From assembly GCA_013817245.1 (NCBI GenBank), contig JACDDA010000008.1, positions 47,200 through 111,199 on the forward strand: 64,000 bases of DNA, in the 5' to 3' direction. The notes under the pieces were generated by a model. That model did no database searches. It was not told where the DNA came from and saw only the letters and a list, made by a program, of their open reading frames with translations. Below are positions 47,731 to 58,671 of this stretch, piece by piece. A program made the position numbers and the translations under genes. This DNA is from Gammaproteobacteria bacterium. Lineage in GTDB: Bacteria; Pseudomonadota; Gammaproteobacteria; HTCC5015. Position 1 is the first letter of the stretch. Each line of letters begins with the position of its first letter.

Positions 47731-48676
47731 GAGATATTTCCTTCGCCGCAAAATTGAAATTAAAGCTGGTGTCTAAAATGCCTGCGACTAATTGTTCAAA
47801 AGAAAAACCGGCTTGTTTAGCAGCCATCGGTACCAAACTATGATCAGTCATACCCGGCACCGTATTAACTTCAATCAACCATGGCTCGCCTGATTCTTCT
47901 ACCATCAAATCGACACGCCCCCAACCACTCGCGCCTACCGCATGAAATGCTTGCAACGCTAATGCTTGATAACGCAATTCTTCTGCAGTAGATAATCCAC
48001 AGGGACAGTGGTAACGCGTCTGATTGTCTTGATATTTGGCATTAAAATCATAAAACGCACGCGGCGTTTCTAAACGAATTAAGGGCAAAGCCTGATCATT
48101 TAAAATAGATGCGGTGTATTCACGACCCGTAATCCATTTTTCTGCAAACACAGCGCCATATTTTTTAGCTTGTTGCCATGCGCCCGCTAAATCTTCGGCT
48201 TTTTCAACTTTACTCATACCGATGCTAGAACCTTCTAACGCAGGTTTAACAATCATCGGCAAACCAATTTGCTGCAGCACAGCAGGTAAATCTGCCGCGC
48301 TGTTAATTTCATAATGAATGGGTGTAGGCAACGCTAACCCACGCCATAACTGTTTAGTGCGTAATTTATCCATCGCAATTGCCGACGCCATTACACCGCT
48401 GCCGGTATAAGGTAATTCTAAAAACTCCAACACACCTTGCACCGTGCCGTCTTCTCCGCCACGACCGTGCAAAATATTAAACACTCGATCAAAACCACCG
48501 CGCTGTAAAACATCAATCAAATGATGATCTACATCAATCGCGGTTACATCTATACCTAAAGACTGCATAGCGGCGAGCACTGCGCCGCCACTGCGTAAAG
48601 AAATTTCTCGCTCTGCAGCCCAACCACCCATCAATAAAGCTACACGACCATATTGTTGTGCGTTAATGCTGCTCAT
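47720..48676 (-). CDS. ddlB: D-alanine-D-alanine ligase
   Basis: A 318-residue ATP-grasp enzyme that joins two D-Ala for the peptidoglycan stem. GGWAAEREISLRSG begins the N-terminal domain, ILHGRGGEDGTVQG follows, and the ATP-grasp part has KPALEGSSIGMSKV and the C-terminal EVNTVPGMTDHSLVP. The Glu and Ser binding D-Ala are kept. It overlaps murB by ATGA and ftsQ by about 11 bases. Confidence 0.95.
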   Translation of the reverse strand: MSSINAQQYGRVALLMGGWAAEREISLRSGGAVLAAMQSLGIDVTAIDVDHHLIDVLQRGGFDRVFNILHGRGGEDGTVQGVLEFLELPYTGSGVMASAIAMDKLRTKQLWRGLALPTPIHYEINSAADLPAVLQQIGLPMIVKPALEGSSIGMSKVEKAEDLAGAWQQAKKYGAVFAEKWITGREYTASILNDQALPLIRLETPRAFYDFNAKYQDNQTRYHCPCGLSTAEELRYQALALQAFHAVGASGWGRVDLMVEESGEPWLIEVNTVPGMTDHSLVPMAAKQAGFSFEQLVAGILDTSFNFNFAAKEISHGA

Positions 48677-49581
48677 GACGCATCCCCTACTACTCGCACT
48701 TCAGTCTGTAATGAAATACCGGTATCTCGCATCACTACGGTTTGCACATGACCAATCAAACGCTCAATATCAATCGCACTGGCTTTGCCACGATTCACAA
48801 TAAAATTAGCATGTTTAGGCGATACCTCAGCATCACCCATACGGAAACCTTTTAAGCCGCAACTTTCAATAAGACGCGCAGCATAATTATTAGGCGGATT
48901 TTTAAAAACCGATCCACAACTATAAACACCAATCGGTTGTGTAGTGCTGCGTTGATTTAATAATTCTTTAATGCGTTCTTCGCCCGCTTTTATAGCGTCA
49001 GAACTTTCGACTTTAGAAAATTTTAATTCTGCAGCAAAAAACCAACCTTGCGCAGGTGTTGTAACATGACGATAAGCAGTTAAAAATTGATCCTTATTCA
49101 TCCATTGATAGGATTCCGACATCGACAACCATTCAACACGCTGCACTACATTCCATGTTTCACCACCAAAGGCACCCGCATTCATGGCTAATGCGCCACC
49201 CAGCGTGCCAGGAATACCTGCAAAAAATTCTGCGCCGATTAAACCTTGACGCGTCACTGCGCGTGCGAGCTGTGCACAACTTACACCCGCTTCTGCTAAT
49301 ACAATGCCGGTTTCAGCATCGATTGATAATTTCTCAAACACACCTTGCAAACACACTACCCAGCCACGAATGCCGCCATCACGCACTAACAAGTTACTAC
49401 CCAAACCAACAAATAAAATCGGTTCATGCGTCGTTTGCAATAACTGTATTAAGTCATCACGATCTGCCGGCTTAAAGAAATAATCAGCAAGCCCACCTAC
49501 ACGCCATGAGGTATGTTTAGCCATGGGTTCATTACGCAGTACTTGACCACGCAATCCTATTGATTTACTCGCGGCCATCAT
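48673..49581 (-). CDS. murB: UDP-N-acetylenolpyruvoylglucosamine reductase, type II
   Basis: A 302-residue FAD enzyme making UDP-MurNAc. The FAD domain has NEPMAKHTSWRVGG and VGLGSNLLVRDGG; the catalytic part has GIPGTLGGALAMNAGAFGGE, the proton-donor Ser or Cys region YSCGSVFKNP, and C-terminal HANFIVN. It is short and lacks the extra loop of the E. coli enzyme, so it is type II. The gene overlaps murC and ddlB by ATGA. Confidence 0.93.
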   Translation of the reverse strand: MMAASKSIGLRGQVLRNEPMAKHTSWRVGGLADYFFKPADRDDLIQLLQTTHEPILFVGLGSNLLVRDGGIRGWVVCLQGVFEKLSIDAETGIVLAEAGVSCAQLARAVTRQGLIGAEFFAGIPGTLGGALAMNAGAFGGETWNVVQRVEWLSMSESYQWMNKDQFLTAYRHVTTPAQGWFFAAELKFSKVESSDAIKAGEERIKELLNQRSTTQPIGVYSCGSVFKNPPNNYAARLIESCGLKGFRMGDAEVSPKHANFIVNRGKASAIDIERLIGHVQTVVMRDTGISLQTEVRVVGDAS

Positions 49582-51020
49582 GCGCGCGCCTCTTGCAAGC
49601 GTTGCGGCAATTGCTGTGCCATCGCACCAATATCACCTGCACCCATTACTAAAACCACATCATTCGCTTGCAATACATCAGTTAAGGTGTCGGGCAAATC
49701 AACAATGCGCGGAATAAAAATCGGATTTAATTTACTACGTGCACGAACAGCCTGCGCAAGCGCTCGACCATCTGCGCCCGCAATTAAAGTTTCACCAGCA
49801 GAATAAACTTCACACAAACACAAAACATCCGCTTGACTTAAGACTTGTGAAAAATCATCCATCAAATCATGCGTGCGTGAATAACGATGCGGTTGAAATA
49901 CTAAAACGATGCGGCGATCTGGCCAGGTTTCACGCGCCGCGGCCAACGTTGCACGAATTTCAGTCGGATGATGACCATAATCATCCACTAAGGTCACTAG
50001 ACCCTTAGCCATTTTAATATTATTAGTAATTTGAAAACGACGACCGATACCTTGGAATGATGCTAACGCTTCTTGAATTTTATTTAATTCAATTCCAAGC
50101 TCAACAGCAACGGCAATAGATGCCAAGGCATTTAATACATTATGTCGACCTGGCAAAGCCAGATCCATAGTTGAACGTGCGCCGTCTTTAAGCACCACAT
50201 CAAACCGTGTACGACCATTCCCTGGTTGTAAATTTTCAGCTCTAACGTCTGCAGCGGATTCAATGCCATACGTTAAAACGGGACGACCAATCTCCGGCAA
50301 CAATTTATGCAACACCGGATCATCCGCACATAGAACCGCTAAACCATAAAAAGGCAGCTGATGTAAAAATTGTAAAAATGTCGCGGTTAATTTATTAAAA
50401 TCATTTTCATACGTTGCCATATGATCGGCATCAATATTAGTCACTACGGCAATAATAGGTTTTAAATATAAAAACGACGCATCGCTTTCATCCGCTTCTG
50501 CAACTAAATATTCGCCTGCGCCCAATTGCGCATGCGTGGCGACACTATTTAGCTTGCCACCAATGACAAAAGTCGGATCTAAACCAGCGCCCGCCATAAT
50601 GGTTGCAATAAAACTCGTGGTTGTGGTTTTACCATGCGTACCGGCAATCGCAATGCCTTGCCGAAAACGCATAATCTCTGCCAACATTTCAGCGCGAGAA
50701 ACAACCGGAATTAAATGCGCATGCGCTGCTAATACTTCAGGATTATCATTTTTAACGGCACTCGAAATAACCACCACATCAATAGCATTTACATGTTGCG
50801 CATCGTGACCTTCAAATATAACGGCGCCGCGTCGCGATAAACGATCCGTTACAGTACCTAATTTTAAATCCGAACCGCTTACTTCATATCCCATGCCTAA
50901 CAACACATCCGCGATGCCGCTCATACCTGCGCCGCCAATGCCAATAAAATGCACGCGCCGAACGCGACGCATGCGATGACGCCAAGCATTCATTTTGTGT
51001 TCGCTATTTGCAGTATTCAT
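49578..51020 (-). CDS. murC: UDP-N-acetylmuramate-L-alanine ligase
   Basis: A 480-residue Mur ligase adding L-Ala to UDP-MurNAc. The N-terminal Rossmann part has HFIGIGGAGMSGIADVL, the central ATPase part has AGTHGKTTTTS, and the C-terminal part has DDYGHHPTEIRATL and FQPHRYSRT. The size is normal. Its 5' and 3' ends overlap murG and murB by four bases each, showing translational coupling. Confidence 0.97.
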   Translation of the reverse strand: MNTANSEHKMNAWRHRMRRVRRVHFIGIGGAGMSGIADVLLGMGYEVSGSDLKLGTVTDRLSRRGAVIFEGHDAQHVNAIDVVVISSAVKNDNPEVLAAHAHLIPVVSRAEMLAEIMRFRQGIAIAGTHGKTTTTSFIATIMAGAGLDPTFVIGGKLNSVATHAQLGAGEYLVAEADESDASFLYLKPIIAVVTNIDADHMATYENDFNKLTATFLQFLHQLPFYGLAVLCADDPVLHKLLPEIGRPVLTYGIESAADVRAENLQPGNGRTRFDVVLKDGARSTMDLALPGRHNVLNALASIAVAVELGIELNKIQEALASFQGIGRRFQITNNIKMAKGLVTLVDDYGHHPTEIRATLAAARETWPDRRIVLVFQPHRYSRTHDLMDDFSQVLSQADVLCLCEVYSAGETLIAGADGRALAQAVRARSKLNPIFIPRIVDLPDTLTDVLQANDVVLVMGAGDIGAMAQQLPQRLQEARA

Positions 51021-52129
51021 AACGTATCCATCAAACGACTATCAATTAATTCTAAACATTCGTGAATAACTGTTTCCGTTGCATCAGGTTTTGCTAAAGC
51101 ACGCGCTTTGTTAGCCATATCACGCGTCCGGCCACGATCAATTAACATTTCACTTAACCAATCACCAATTAATGCAGGTGTCCATTGTGCTTGTGATGCC
51201 AACAACGCTGCGCCATTGTCCACCATGAAACTTGCATTAACGGCTTGATGATCATCCACAGCGGCAGGAAATGGCGTCAAGATTGCACCTAAACCAACGG
51301 CAGTTAATTCCGCAATCGTCATTGCGCCTGCGCGACAAATTGCAATATCCGCCCACGCATATGCTTCCGCCATATCTTCAATGAATGCACTTACTTGCGC
51401 TTCCACACCCGCTTCTTGATATAAATTTTCTGTTGCGGCGACATGATCACGACCACATTGATGACGCAACAATGGGCGAATATCTGGCGGCATGCTGCGA
51501 ATCGCTTCAGGCATCGCACGATTTAAAAAAGTAGCGCCTTGACTGCCACCTAAAATCAACACACGCAAGGGTCCTGTTCTTCCTTGCAAACGCACTGCAG
51601 GATGAGGCAACTCTGCAATATCACGTCTAACTGGATTGCCGGTATACAAAGGCATATACACTGCAGAAAAAGCCTGCGGGAATGCTTGCATCACGGAATC
51701 TGCGACACGCGATAACATACGATTAGTTAAACCTGCGACTGCATTTTGTTCATGAATCGCTAATGGCACTTTTAATACATAAGCAGCTAAACCGCCGGGC
51801 GCTGCAACAAAGCCGCCTAAACCTAATGCTAAACGTGGTTTTAAACGTAGAAAAATACCAAGCGCACATAACACTGCGTAAATTAATTGAAAAGGCGCGC
51901 ACACTTTACGAAAAATATTTTTACCACGCACACCTGCAATCGGTAACCACTCAACCGTAAAACCAGCAGCAGGCACTACTCGCGCTTCTAAACCTTGTCG
52001 CGTACCCAACCATACAACGGGGATATTACGTTCGCGCAATGCACGCGCCACCGCTAAAGCAGGATACACATGCCCGCCGGTGCCGCCCGCCATTATTAAT
52101 ACTGGTCTGTTATTATTTTTTTGCATCAT
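51017..52129 (-). CDS. murG: Lipid II glycosyltransferase MurG
   Basis: A 370-residue membrane-associated GT-B enzyme that adds GlcNAc to lipid I. The N-terminal Gly-rich loop is IMAGGTGGHVYPALAVA, followed by LGLGGFVAAPGG and HEQNAVAGLTNR; the C-terminal domain has LILGGSQGA and CRAGAMTIAEL for UDP-GlcNAc. The mutual ATGA overlaps with ftsW and murC continue the cluster pattern. Confidence 0.97.
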   Translation of the reverse strand: MMQKNNNRPVLIMAGGTGGHVYPALAVARALRERNIPVVWLGTRQGLEARVVPAAGFTVEWLPIAGVRGKNIFRKVCAPFQLIYAVLCALGIFLRLKPRLALGLGGFVAAPGGLAAYVLKVPLAIHEQNAVAGLTNRMLSRVADSVMQAFPQAFSAVYMPLYTGNPVRRDIAELPHPAVRLQGRTGPLRVLILGGSQGATFLNRAMPEAIRSMPPDIRPLLRHQCGRDHVAATENLYQEAGVEAQVSAFIEDMAEAYAWADIAICRAGAMTIAELTAVGLGAILTPFPAAVDDHQAVNASFMVDNGAALLASQAQWTPALIGDWLSEMLIDRGRTRDMANKARALAKPDATETVIHECLELIDSRLMDTL

Positions 52130-53343
52130 TCATCACCACGTCGTGCAGATGCCAATGATGGCGTTAACGCTTGCGTTTCTTGCAAAGCAGTTTCTTTGTG
52201 AACACGTAACAACAAACCAATCGCTAAACACATCACCATCAAACTAGAACCGCCCGCACTCACTAATGGCAACGTTAAACCTTTAGTAGGCAACATTCCC
52301 ATGTTGACACCCATATTGATAAACGCTTGCACACCGATCCATAACGTCAAACCATACGCTAAATAAGCGCCATACCATTGTTCACGACGCTCAGCAGCAG
52401 CGGCAATACAAACACCGCGCCAAATAATCACAAAAAATAGAATTAAAATAATAAGCACACCTAACAACCCTAATTCCTCAGCAATAATGGCAAACAGAAA
52501 ATCATTATGCGCTTCAGGCAAATAAAATAATTTCTGCACACTCGCACCTAAACCGACGCCCGTAATGCCACCACTGCCAATGGCAATCAACGATTGCGAT
52601 AACTGAAACCCGGTATTAAAAGGATCCGCCCATGGATTTAAAAAAGTGGTTAAGCGTTGCAAACGATACGGTGATGAAATGGCCAATACCGCAAAAGCAA
52701 CTACAAAAGAAAATAACACGCCGCTAAAACGCCACATATTAGCGCCCGCTAAAAACAACATGCCTAAACCTGCGGACAACAACACGACGGTCGAACCGAA
52801 ATCGGGCTGCAACAATAAAAAAATACCGGCAATGCCAAACACAATTAAAGGCTTTAACAAACCCATAACTTGCTCAGCAACTTCGGCATAACGCCGTACT
52901 ACATATCCCGCTAAATACATTAATAAAAACAAACGCGCGGGTTCTGACACTTGCAGACTAACGCCGGCGAGACTTAACCAACGTGTGGCGCCATTCACAG
53001 AACGACCAATGCCGGGAATCAACACTATAATTAATAAAAACAAACCAAAAATCATCAAGCTACTGCTCGCACGTTGCCAATGCGCTAACGGAATATGCTG
53101 CGCCATCACGGCTAAGGTCACACCTAAACCCATATATAAAATGTGGCGTTTAAAATAATAAAATGGTTCCCCTAATTGCTGATCCGCCATGGTGATAGAT
53201 GCGGATGCCACCATCACTGCACCTAACATCAACAAAACGATAACCGCCATGATCAAGTAATAATCAACACCTAAGGTCAATGGCACCGCCGGACGCGCCG
53301 CTTTGCCGTTTGAACCAAGACCAATATGCACAATCGCGTTCAT
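52126..53343 (-). CDS. ftsW: SEDS glycosyltransferase FtsW
   Basis: A 405-residue protein with ten helices that polymerises glycan strands at the septum with FtsI. The family segments are NGATRWLSLAG, LQPDFGSTVVLL, GIGSGGITGVGLGASVQKLFYLPEAHNDFLFAI and GMLPTKGLTLPLVSAGGSS. The order murD-ftsW-murG tells it apart from RodA. It overlaps both neighbours by four bases. Confidence 0.96.
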   Translation of the reverse strand: MNAIVHIGLGSNGKAARPAVPLTLGVDYYLIMAVIVLLMLGAVMVASASITMADQQLGEPFYYFKRHILYMGLGVTLAVMAQHIPLAHWQRASSSLMIFGLFLLIIVLIPGIGRSVNGATRWLSLAGVSLQVSEPARLFLLMYLAGYVVRRYAEVAEQVMGLLKPLIVFGIAGIFLLLQPDFGSTVVLLSAGLGMLFLAGANMWRFSGVLFSFVVAFAVLAISSPYRLQRLTTFLNPWADPFNTGFQLSQSLIAIGSGGITGVGLGASVQKLFYLPEAHNDFLFAIIAEELGLLGVLIILILFFVIIWRGVCIAAAAERREQWYGAYLAYGLTLWIGVQAFINMGVNMGMLPTKGLTLPLVSAGGSSLMVMCLAIGLLLRVHKETALQETQALTPSLASARRGDE

Positions 53344-54692
53344 TGCGTTAATGCCTGCACACAGCTAGTGAACTCATCACCGCGATGCGCATAGTTACGA
53401 TACATATCTAAACTGGCGCACGCGGGAGATAACATCACCACATCGCCCGCTGTCATCAGCGTCATACTTTTAGCCACAGCGGCTTGCATATCGCTAACGA
53501 AATAACACTGCGTCAAATCGCTTACTGCATCTGCAATGTGTTGCGCATCACGGCCTAATAAAATAATCGCCTTTACTTTATTTTTAACGCTTTCTCGCAA
53601 GGTTTTAAAATCGGCGCCTTTGCCATCACCGCCAGCAATTAAAATCACAGGCTGAGTCATGCCGTTCAAAGCGGCTGCGGCTGCGCCAATATTGGTGGCT
53701 TTTGAATCATTATAAAAACGCACATCTTTATATTGCGCGACTAAATTACAACGATGTGGCAAACCTGCAAATTCACGCGCTGCTTGCAACATAGCCGTCA
53801 TCGGTAATTGCAAAGCCTCACCCATAGCCAAACAGGCTAAAACATTCGCTGCATTGTGTAGACCTGCGATTTTTAATTCACTAACCGCTAATAATTTTTC
53901 ATTGCCACGCATTAAATAATTTTGCTCATCAATGAAAGACAAACCATATTGCTGTGCAGCGGGCTGATCTAAACCAAATGAAATGACGTTACTTAATTTT
54001 TCTGCCATTGCCTTAACAACCGCATCATCACGATTAACGATATTAAATTTAGCGTATTTATAAATACGCGCCTTCGTATCGGCATAAGCTTGCAGATCAA
54101 CATAGCGATCCATGTGATCTTCACTTACATTTAACACAATCGCGACTTCTGGTTTCAAACTAAACGTCGTCTCTAACTGAAAACTTGATAACTCCAATAC
54201 ATAGGCCGTCGGTGCTGGCGTAGTTAACAAATCTAACGCCGCCGTTCCTAAATTTCCGCCAACACATACGCTGCGATTGGCAGCCGCAATCATTAAGCCG
54301 AATAAAGTCGTAACAGTGCTTTTACCATTTGAACCTGTTATCGCCACAACCGGCGCATTAACCGCTTGCGCAAATAATTCAATCTCACCAATAACTTCAA
54401 TGCCTTGTGCTAATGCACTTTGCACGATGGGCAGCTCTAACGCCAAGCCCGGACTTAAAACAATACGGTCGATACCGTCTAGTGAAAGATTTGCAAAATC
54501 ACCAAGGTATAAATCACTATTAACAAAGTTAGTTTTGAATTCCACTAAACCGGGTGGTTGCGCGCGCGTATCTGCCATTACGAATTTAATATTTTGCTTT
54601 GACAAATAACGCGCACACGCCATTCCACTAATGCCCATGCCGAGCACTAAAGTAGTTGTTGCTGTTTGCTGTTTTGTCATCGCTGCTAACAT
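53340..54692 (-). CDS. murD: UDP-N-acetylmuramoylalanine-D-glutamate ligase
   Basis: A 450-residue Mur ligase adding D-Glu. Landmarks are GMGISGMACARYL, the ATP loop AITGSNGKSTVT, NVSEDHMDRY and FYNDSKATN; the last two carry conserved His, Asp and Lys. The first ATG (54692) lies one base after the mraY stop; a second in-frame ATG four codons later (54680) is a possible start. Confidence 0.95.
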   Translation of the reverse strand: MLAAMTKQQTATTTLVLGMGISGMACARYLSKQNIKFVMADTRAQPPGLVEFKTNFVNSDLYLGDFANLSLDGIDRIVLSPGLALELPIVQSALAQGIEVIGEIELFAQAVNAPVVAITGSNGKSTVTTLFGLMIAAANRSVCVGGNLGTAALDLLTTPAPTAYVLELSSFQLETTFSLKPEVAIVLNVSEDHMDRYVDLQAYADTKARIYKYAKFNIVNRDDAVVKAMAEKLSNVISFGLDQPAAQQYGLSFIDEQNYLMRGNEKLLAVSELKIAGLHNAANVLACLAMGEALQLPMTAMLQAAREFAGLPHRCNLVAQYKDVRFYNDSKATNIGAAAAALNGMTQPVILIAGGDGKGADFKTLRESVKNKVKAIILLGRDAQHIADAVSDLTQCYFVSDMQAAVAKSMTLMTAGDVVMLSPACASLDMYRNYAHRGDEFTSCVQALTQ

Positions 54693-54693
54693 C

Positions 54694-55776
54694 TCAACGG
54701 ATCTTTAACGTCGCTAATCCAACTAACACTAAAATCACGGTGATAATCCAAAAACGCACTATCACACGCGGCTCCGGCCAACCTTTTAATTCAAAATGAT
54801 GATGCAAAGGTGCCATTTGAAAAATACGCTTACCCGTTAACTTAAATGAACCTACTTGCAACATGACTGAAACCGCTTCAATCACAAATACACCGCCCAT
54901 AACGAACAACACTAATTCTTGACGCACTAACACCGCAATCAAACCTAATGCCGCACCCAACGCTAACGCACCCACATCACCCATAAACACTTGTGCGGGA
55001 TACGCGTTAAACCATAAGAAACCTAAACCTGCGCCCATGAGCGCAGAACAAAATACAATTACCTCACCCACACCACGCACATAAGGAATCGATAAATATC
55101 CAGAATAAACAACGTTACCCGCCGCATAAGCAAACACCGCTAAACCACCTGCTACTAATACGCAGGGTAAAATCGCTAAGCCATCAAGCCCATCCGTTAA
55201 ATTCACTGCATTGCTGGTACCTACGATTACAAAATAAGTAAACGGAATAAATAACCAACCCAGATCAAACGTTAAATTTTTAAATACGGGAATTAACAAC
55301 ATAGTTTCTGTATGACTGGTTGCGGTGTAGTACAAATAAAAACCAACACCTAACGCTACGACTGATTGCCAGAAATATTTATAGCGCGCTGATAAACCTT
55401 TAGGATTACGCAAAGCAATTTTTTTATAATCATCGACCCAACCAATCGCGCCATACAAAGCCGTCACTATTAATAAAACCCAAACATAACGATTACTTAA
55501 ATCCGACCACAGCAAGGTCGATGTAAAAATCGCTACTAAAATTAATGCGCCACCCATCGTCGGTGTACCGGCTTTTACTAAATGTGTTTTAGGACCATCA
55601 TCACGTACACTTTGACCCATCTTATAAGTAGTCAACCAGCGGATCATTGCTGGACCAATTAAAAATGAAATGAATAAAGCCGTTAACGCGCCACAAATGC
55701 CGCGCAACGTTAAGGCTTGAAAAGCAGCAAACCCTGGATGATATTGTTTCAGTATTTCAAATAATTCTAATAACAC
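54694..55776 (-). CDS. mraY: Phospho-MurNAc-pentapeptide transferase MraY
   Basis: A 360-residue inner-membrane enzyme with ten helices that makes lipid I from UDP-MurNAc-pentapeptide and undecaprenyl phosphate. The Asp-rich segments GWVDDYKKI and [10 protein letters not shown] and the motif [15 protein letters not shown] are all present. I use the GTG at 55776: it gives the family length and N-terminus and has AAGGGTGAG upstream, whereas the longer frame starts inside murF. Confidence 0.96.
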   Translation of the reverse strand: MLLELFEILKQYHPGFAAFQALTLRGICGALTALFISFLIGPAMIRWLTTYKMGQSVRDDGPKTHLVKAGTPTMGGALILVAIFTSTLLWSDLSNRYVWVLLIVTALYGAIGWVDDYKKIALRNPKGLSARYKYFWQSVVALGVGFYLYYTATSHTETMLLIPVFKNLTFDLGWLFIPFTYFVIVGTSNAVNLTDGLDGLAILPCVLVAGGLAVFAYAAGNVVYSGYLSIPYVRGVGEVIVFCSALMGAGLGFLWFNAYPAQVFMGDVGALALGAALGLIAVLVRQELVLFVMGGVFVIEAVSVMLQVGSFKLTGKRIFQMAPLHHHFELKGWPEPRVIVRFWIITVILVLVGLATLKIR

Positions 55777-55780
55777 AGGC

Positions 55781-57157
55781 TCACCCTTTTTTCGCGATCG
55801 GTTTAGTGACGCTGCTGGTATCAAGCAAACCAGCAATAACGCGTTCCATTTTGGCGGCACGCGAACCTTTAACTAAGACATTAACATTCGCACGCGCTAC
55901 GCTCCGCACAGCCGCGACTAATGTTTCTATATCAAAAAATATTTCTGCACCGTCTCCGAATGCTTTAGCAGCAGCAGTGGCGAACTCACCGATAGCATAC
56001 AAACGAGTGATACCTAATGTTTTTGCACGCACACCAATATCGGCATGCATAGCAATACTGTTATCACCTAACTCACCCATATCGCCTAACACCAACCATG
56101 CTTCACCAGGCAATTGACTAACCACATCTAAAGCGGCGCGTAACGAAGCAGGATTTGCGTTATAAGTATCATCTAATAAATTTAAACCATTAATACCTGC
56201 GACTGGCATCAAGCGACCTTTAACTGGCGACAGCGCAGCTAACGCTGCAATCATGCTGTCAAAATCTAATGCGAGTTCAGCTCCCACTGCTAATGCAGCC
56301 AATGCATTACGCATATTGTGCGCACCCGGTAATTGCAGTTTTAAATGTGCTTTATGCGCAGGCGCAATCACCTCCGCACTGCCATCGGCGTTCAACTGTG
56401 CACGAATGTCGGTAGTCACATCATTATTCAAACCGAAACGGCGCACTACACGGGGCTCAGCTAAACTTTGCCAATACGACGCATATACATCATCAGCATT
56501 AATAATCGCCACACTACTAGCAGGCAATTCTTCGAATAATTCACCTTTTGCTTTAGACACACCTTCCACGCTTCCAAAACCTTCTAAATGCGCAGGCCCA
56601 GCATTCGTAATCAAACCATGCGTAGGTTTTACTAATTTTGTTAAGTAACGAATTTCTTCAGGATGATTTGCGCCCATTTCAATCACGGCGGCACGATGTT
56701 GCGCGGTAATACTCAGCAAAGTCAGCGGCACACCAATATCATTATTAAAATTGCCTTGTGTTGCTAACACTTCACCACCTTGACGCAACACTGCTGCAAT
56801 CATTTCTTTCACAGTGGTTTTACCATTGCTGCCGGTTAAACCAATAACAGGAATTGCAAATTGCGCGCGCCATGCCGCCGCAAATAATCCTAATGCGATG
56901 CGTGTATCGGCTACTACAATTTGTGGAATCTTTACCGCTTGCGCTTGACTAACCAAACAAGCTACAGCACCTTGTTTTTCCGCTTCCGCCACAAACGCAT
57001 GCGCATCAAAACGTTCGCCAGCTAATGCTACAAAAAAATCACCAGCTTTTAATTGGCGACTGTCCGTACAAACACGGGTATAAAAACCATCCGCGCCGAC
57101 TAATTGGCCATTGACTACGTTTGCAATTTCACTAAAACGCCATTCACGAATACTCAT
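55781..57157 (-). CDS. murF: UDP-MurNAc-tripeptide D-alanyl-D-alanine ligase
   Basis: A 458-residue Mur ligase that attaches D-Ala-D-Ala. It shows the N-terminal [14 protein letters not shown], the ATP loop [36 protein letters not shown] and [10 protein letters not shown]. It overlaps the stop of murE by ATGA and ends four bases before the mraY GTG. Confidence 0.96.
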   Translation of the reverse strand: MSIREWRFSEIANVVNGQLVGADGFYTRVCTDSRQLKAGDFFVALAGERFDAHAFVAEAEKQGAVACLVSQAQAVKIPQIVVADTRIALGLFAAAWRAQFAIPVIGLTGSNGKTTVKEMIAAVLRQGGEVLATQGNFNNDIGVPLTLLSITAQHRAAVIEMGANHPEEIRYLTKLVKPTHGLITNAGPAHLEGFGSVEGVSKAKGELFEELPASSVAIINADDVYASYWQSLAEPRVVRRFGLNNDVTTDIRAQLNADGSAEVIAPAHKAHLKLQLPGAHNMRNALAALAVGAELALDFDSMIAALAALSPVKGRLMPVAGINGLNLLDDTYNANPASLRAALDVVSQLPGEAWLVLGDMGELGDNSIAMHADIGVRAKTLGITRLYAIGEFATAAAKAFGDGAEIFFDIETLVAAVRSVARANVNVLVKGSRAAKMERVIAGLLDTSSVTKPIAKKG

Positions 57158-58671
57158 ACAACACGCTCCGTGGGTGTTGCATATTGCGTTAATAAAGCAT
57201 TTACAGTTTCAATATCGCTATAGGCTAAACGTTGTTGACCGATCAGTTGATAATCTTCATGGCCTTTACCCGCCACTAAAATACAATCGCCTGCTTGCGC
57301 TTCTGCAAGCGCTTGCGCAATTGCAGTCGCACGATTCAATTCTGTTGATACATGTTGAGTGTTGGACATGCCAACAATAATAGCGTCGGCAATTGCAGCA
57401 GCGGATTCACTGCGAGGATTATCACTCGTCACAATCACGCGATCAGCTAAACTGGCCGCAATACTGCCCATCAGCGGACGTTTACCGACATCGCGATCAC
57501 CACCGGCCCCGAATACACAAAACACTTTGCCAGTTGTATGCGCGCGTGTTGCGTGTAGTGCAGCTTCTAAAGCTTGTGGCGTATGCGCATAATCAACAAT
57601 AACAGTAGGTGAATTATTTTGCTGCAGGCCTTGCATGCGTCCAGCAACGGGTTGTAACGATGCTACTGCTTGTCGAATATCAGCAACAGAAAATTTCCAG
57701 CCGTGCAGCACTGCAACCACCGCCAAAACATTCGCTATATTGAAACCGCCTAACAATGCACATTCAACTTCAAACATTTGCTGCTGAATTCTGATCCGCA
57801 GACTCAAGCCTTGCGCTGAATACTGGACATGAACAACGCCGATATCGGATTTTTTATTATTAATATCAGCAGAATACGTGACAGCATCAGGATACTGCTG
57901 CTTAATTGCTTGACCAAAAACATCATCAATATTTAATACGCGTGTACGCACATCTGGCAAAGCAAACAAACGCATTTTCGCTGCACGATACGCTTCGATA
58001 GTGCCGTGATAATCCAAATGATCACGCGCTAAATTTGTTAACACAGCGGTATCGAATAACAAGCCATCAACACGTGCCTGTGCCAAACCATGCGAAGATA
58101 CTTCCATTGCCGCATAATGCGCGCGTGCATTTACAAATTTTGCTAAAAGACTATTTAAGGTAATTGCATCCGGCGTGGTGTGTGCAGTTACTTCTAATTG
58201 CCCATACAAGCCATTGCCTAAGGTCCCTATCACACCGCAGGTTTTATTCAACGCCGACAATGCTTGCGCAATAAACTGACTTACCGACGTTTTACCGTCT
58301 GTGCCAGTCACACCAACCAAACGCAATGATTTTGAAGGCTCAGCAAAAAAGCGATGCGCAATCAAACCCGCCACCGTATTTAATGCGGGCATTGCTAATA
58401 AAACGACGCTTTTTTCTTGAGCGTGACGCACTACATCAAGCGCGGGCATTGTTTGAGTAAGTACCGCAGTAGCGCCTTGTTCTATTGCTGCTTTTATATA
58501 TAAAGAACCGTTTTGTTGCTGACCATCCAATGCTAAAAATAAACAACCTGTACTGACTGCGCGACTGTCTAGCGCGATAGCATTAATTAAAACAGCAGGT
58601 GCCGACACCTGAACAATACCGGCCAGCAGTTGATCTAAGGTCCAATCTGGTTGCTGATGCGCCGTCATCAT
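57154..58671 (-). CDS. murE: UDP-MurNAc-dipeptide-meso-diaminopimelate ligase
   Basis: A 505-residue Mur ligase adding the third residue of the stem peptide. The N-terminal part has ALDSRAVSTGCLFLAL; the ATP loop is GVTGTDGKTSVSQ; HTTPDAITL and MEVSSHGLAQARVDG follow. The substrate motif is DNPR (SDNPRSE near residue 415), typical of meso-diaminopimelate specificity rather than Lys. It overlaps ftsI and murF by four bases each. Confidence 0.96.
   Translation of the reverse strand: MMTAHQQPDWTLDQLLAGIVQVSAPAVLINAIALDSRAVSTGCLFLALDGQQQNGSLYIKAAIEQGATAVLTQTMPALDVVRHAQEKSVVLLAMPALNTVAGLIAHRFFAEPSKSLRLVGVTGTDGKTSVSQFIAQALSALNKTCGVIGTLGNGLYGQLEVTAHTTPDAITLNSLLAKFVNARAHYAAMEVSSHGLAQARVDGLLFDTAVLTNLARDHLDYHGTIEAYRAAKMRLFALPDVRTRVLNIDDVFGQAIKQQYPDAVTYSADINNKKSDIGVVHVQYSAQGLSLRIRIQQQMFEVECALLGGFNIANVLAVVAVLHGWKFSVADIRQAVASLQPVAGRMQGLQQNNSPTVIVDYAHTPQALEAALHATRAHTTGKVFCVFGAGGDRDVGKRPLMGSIAASLADRVIVTSDNPRSESAAAIADAIIVGMSNTQHVSTELNRATAIAQALAEAQAGDCILVAGKGHEDYQLIGQQRLAYSDIETVNALLTQYATPTERVV

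Noticed and set aside
55777..55860. An N-terminal extension of MraY
   Set aside because: It lies inside murF and lacks family similarity; the GTG at 55776 gives the exact usual length.
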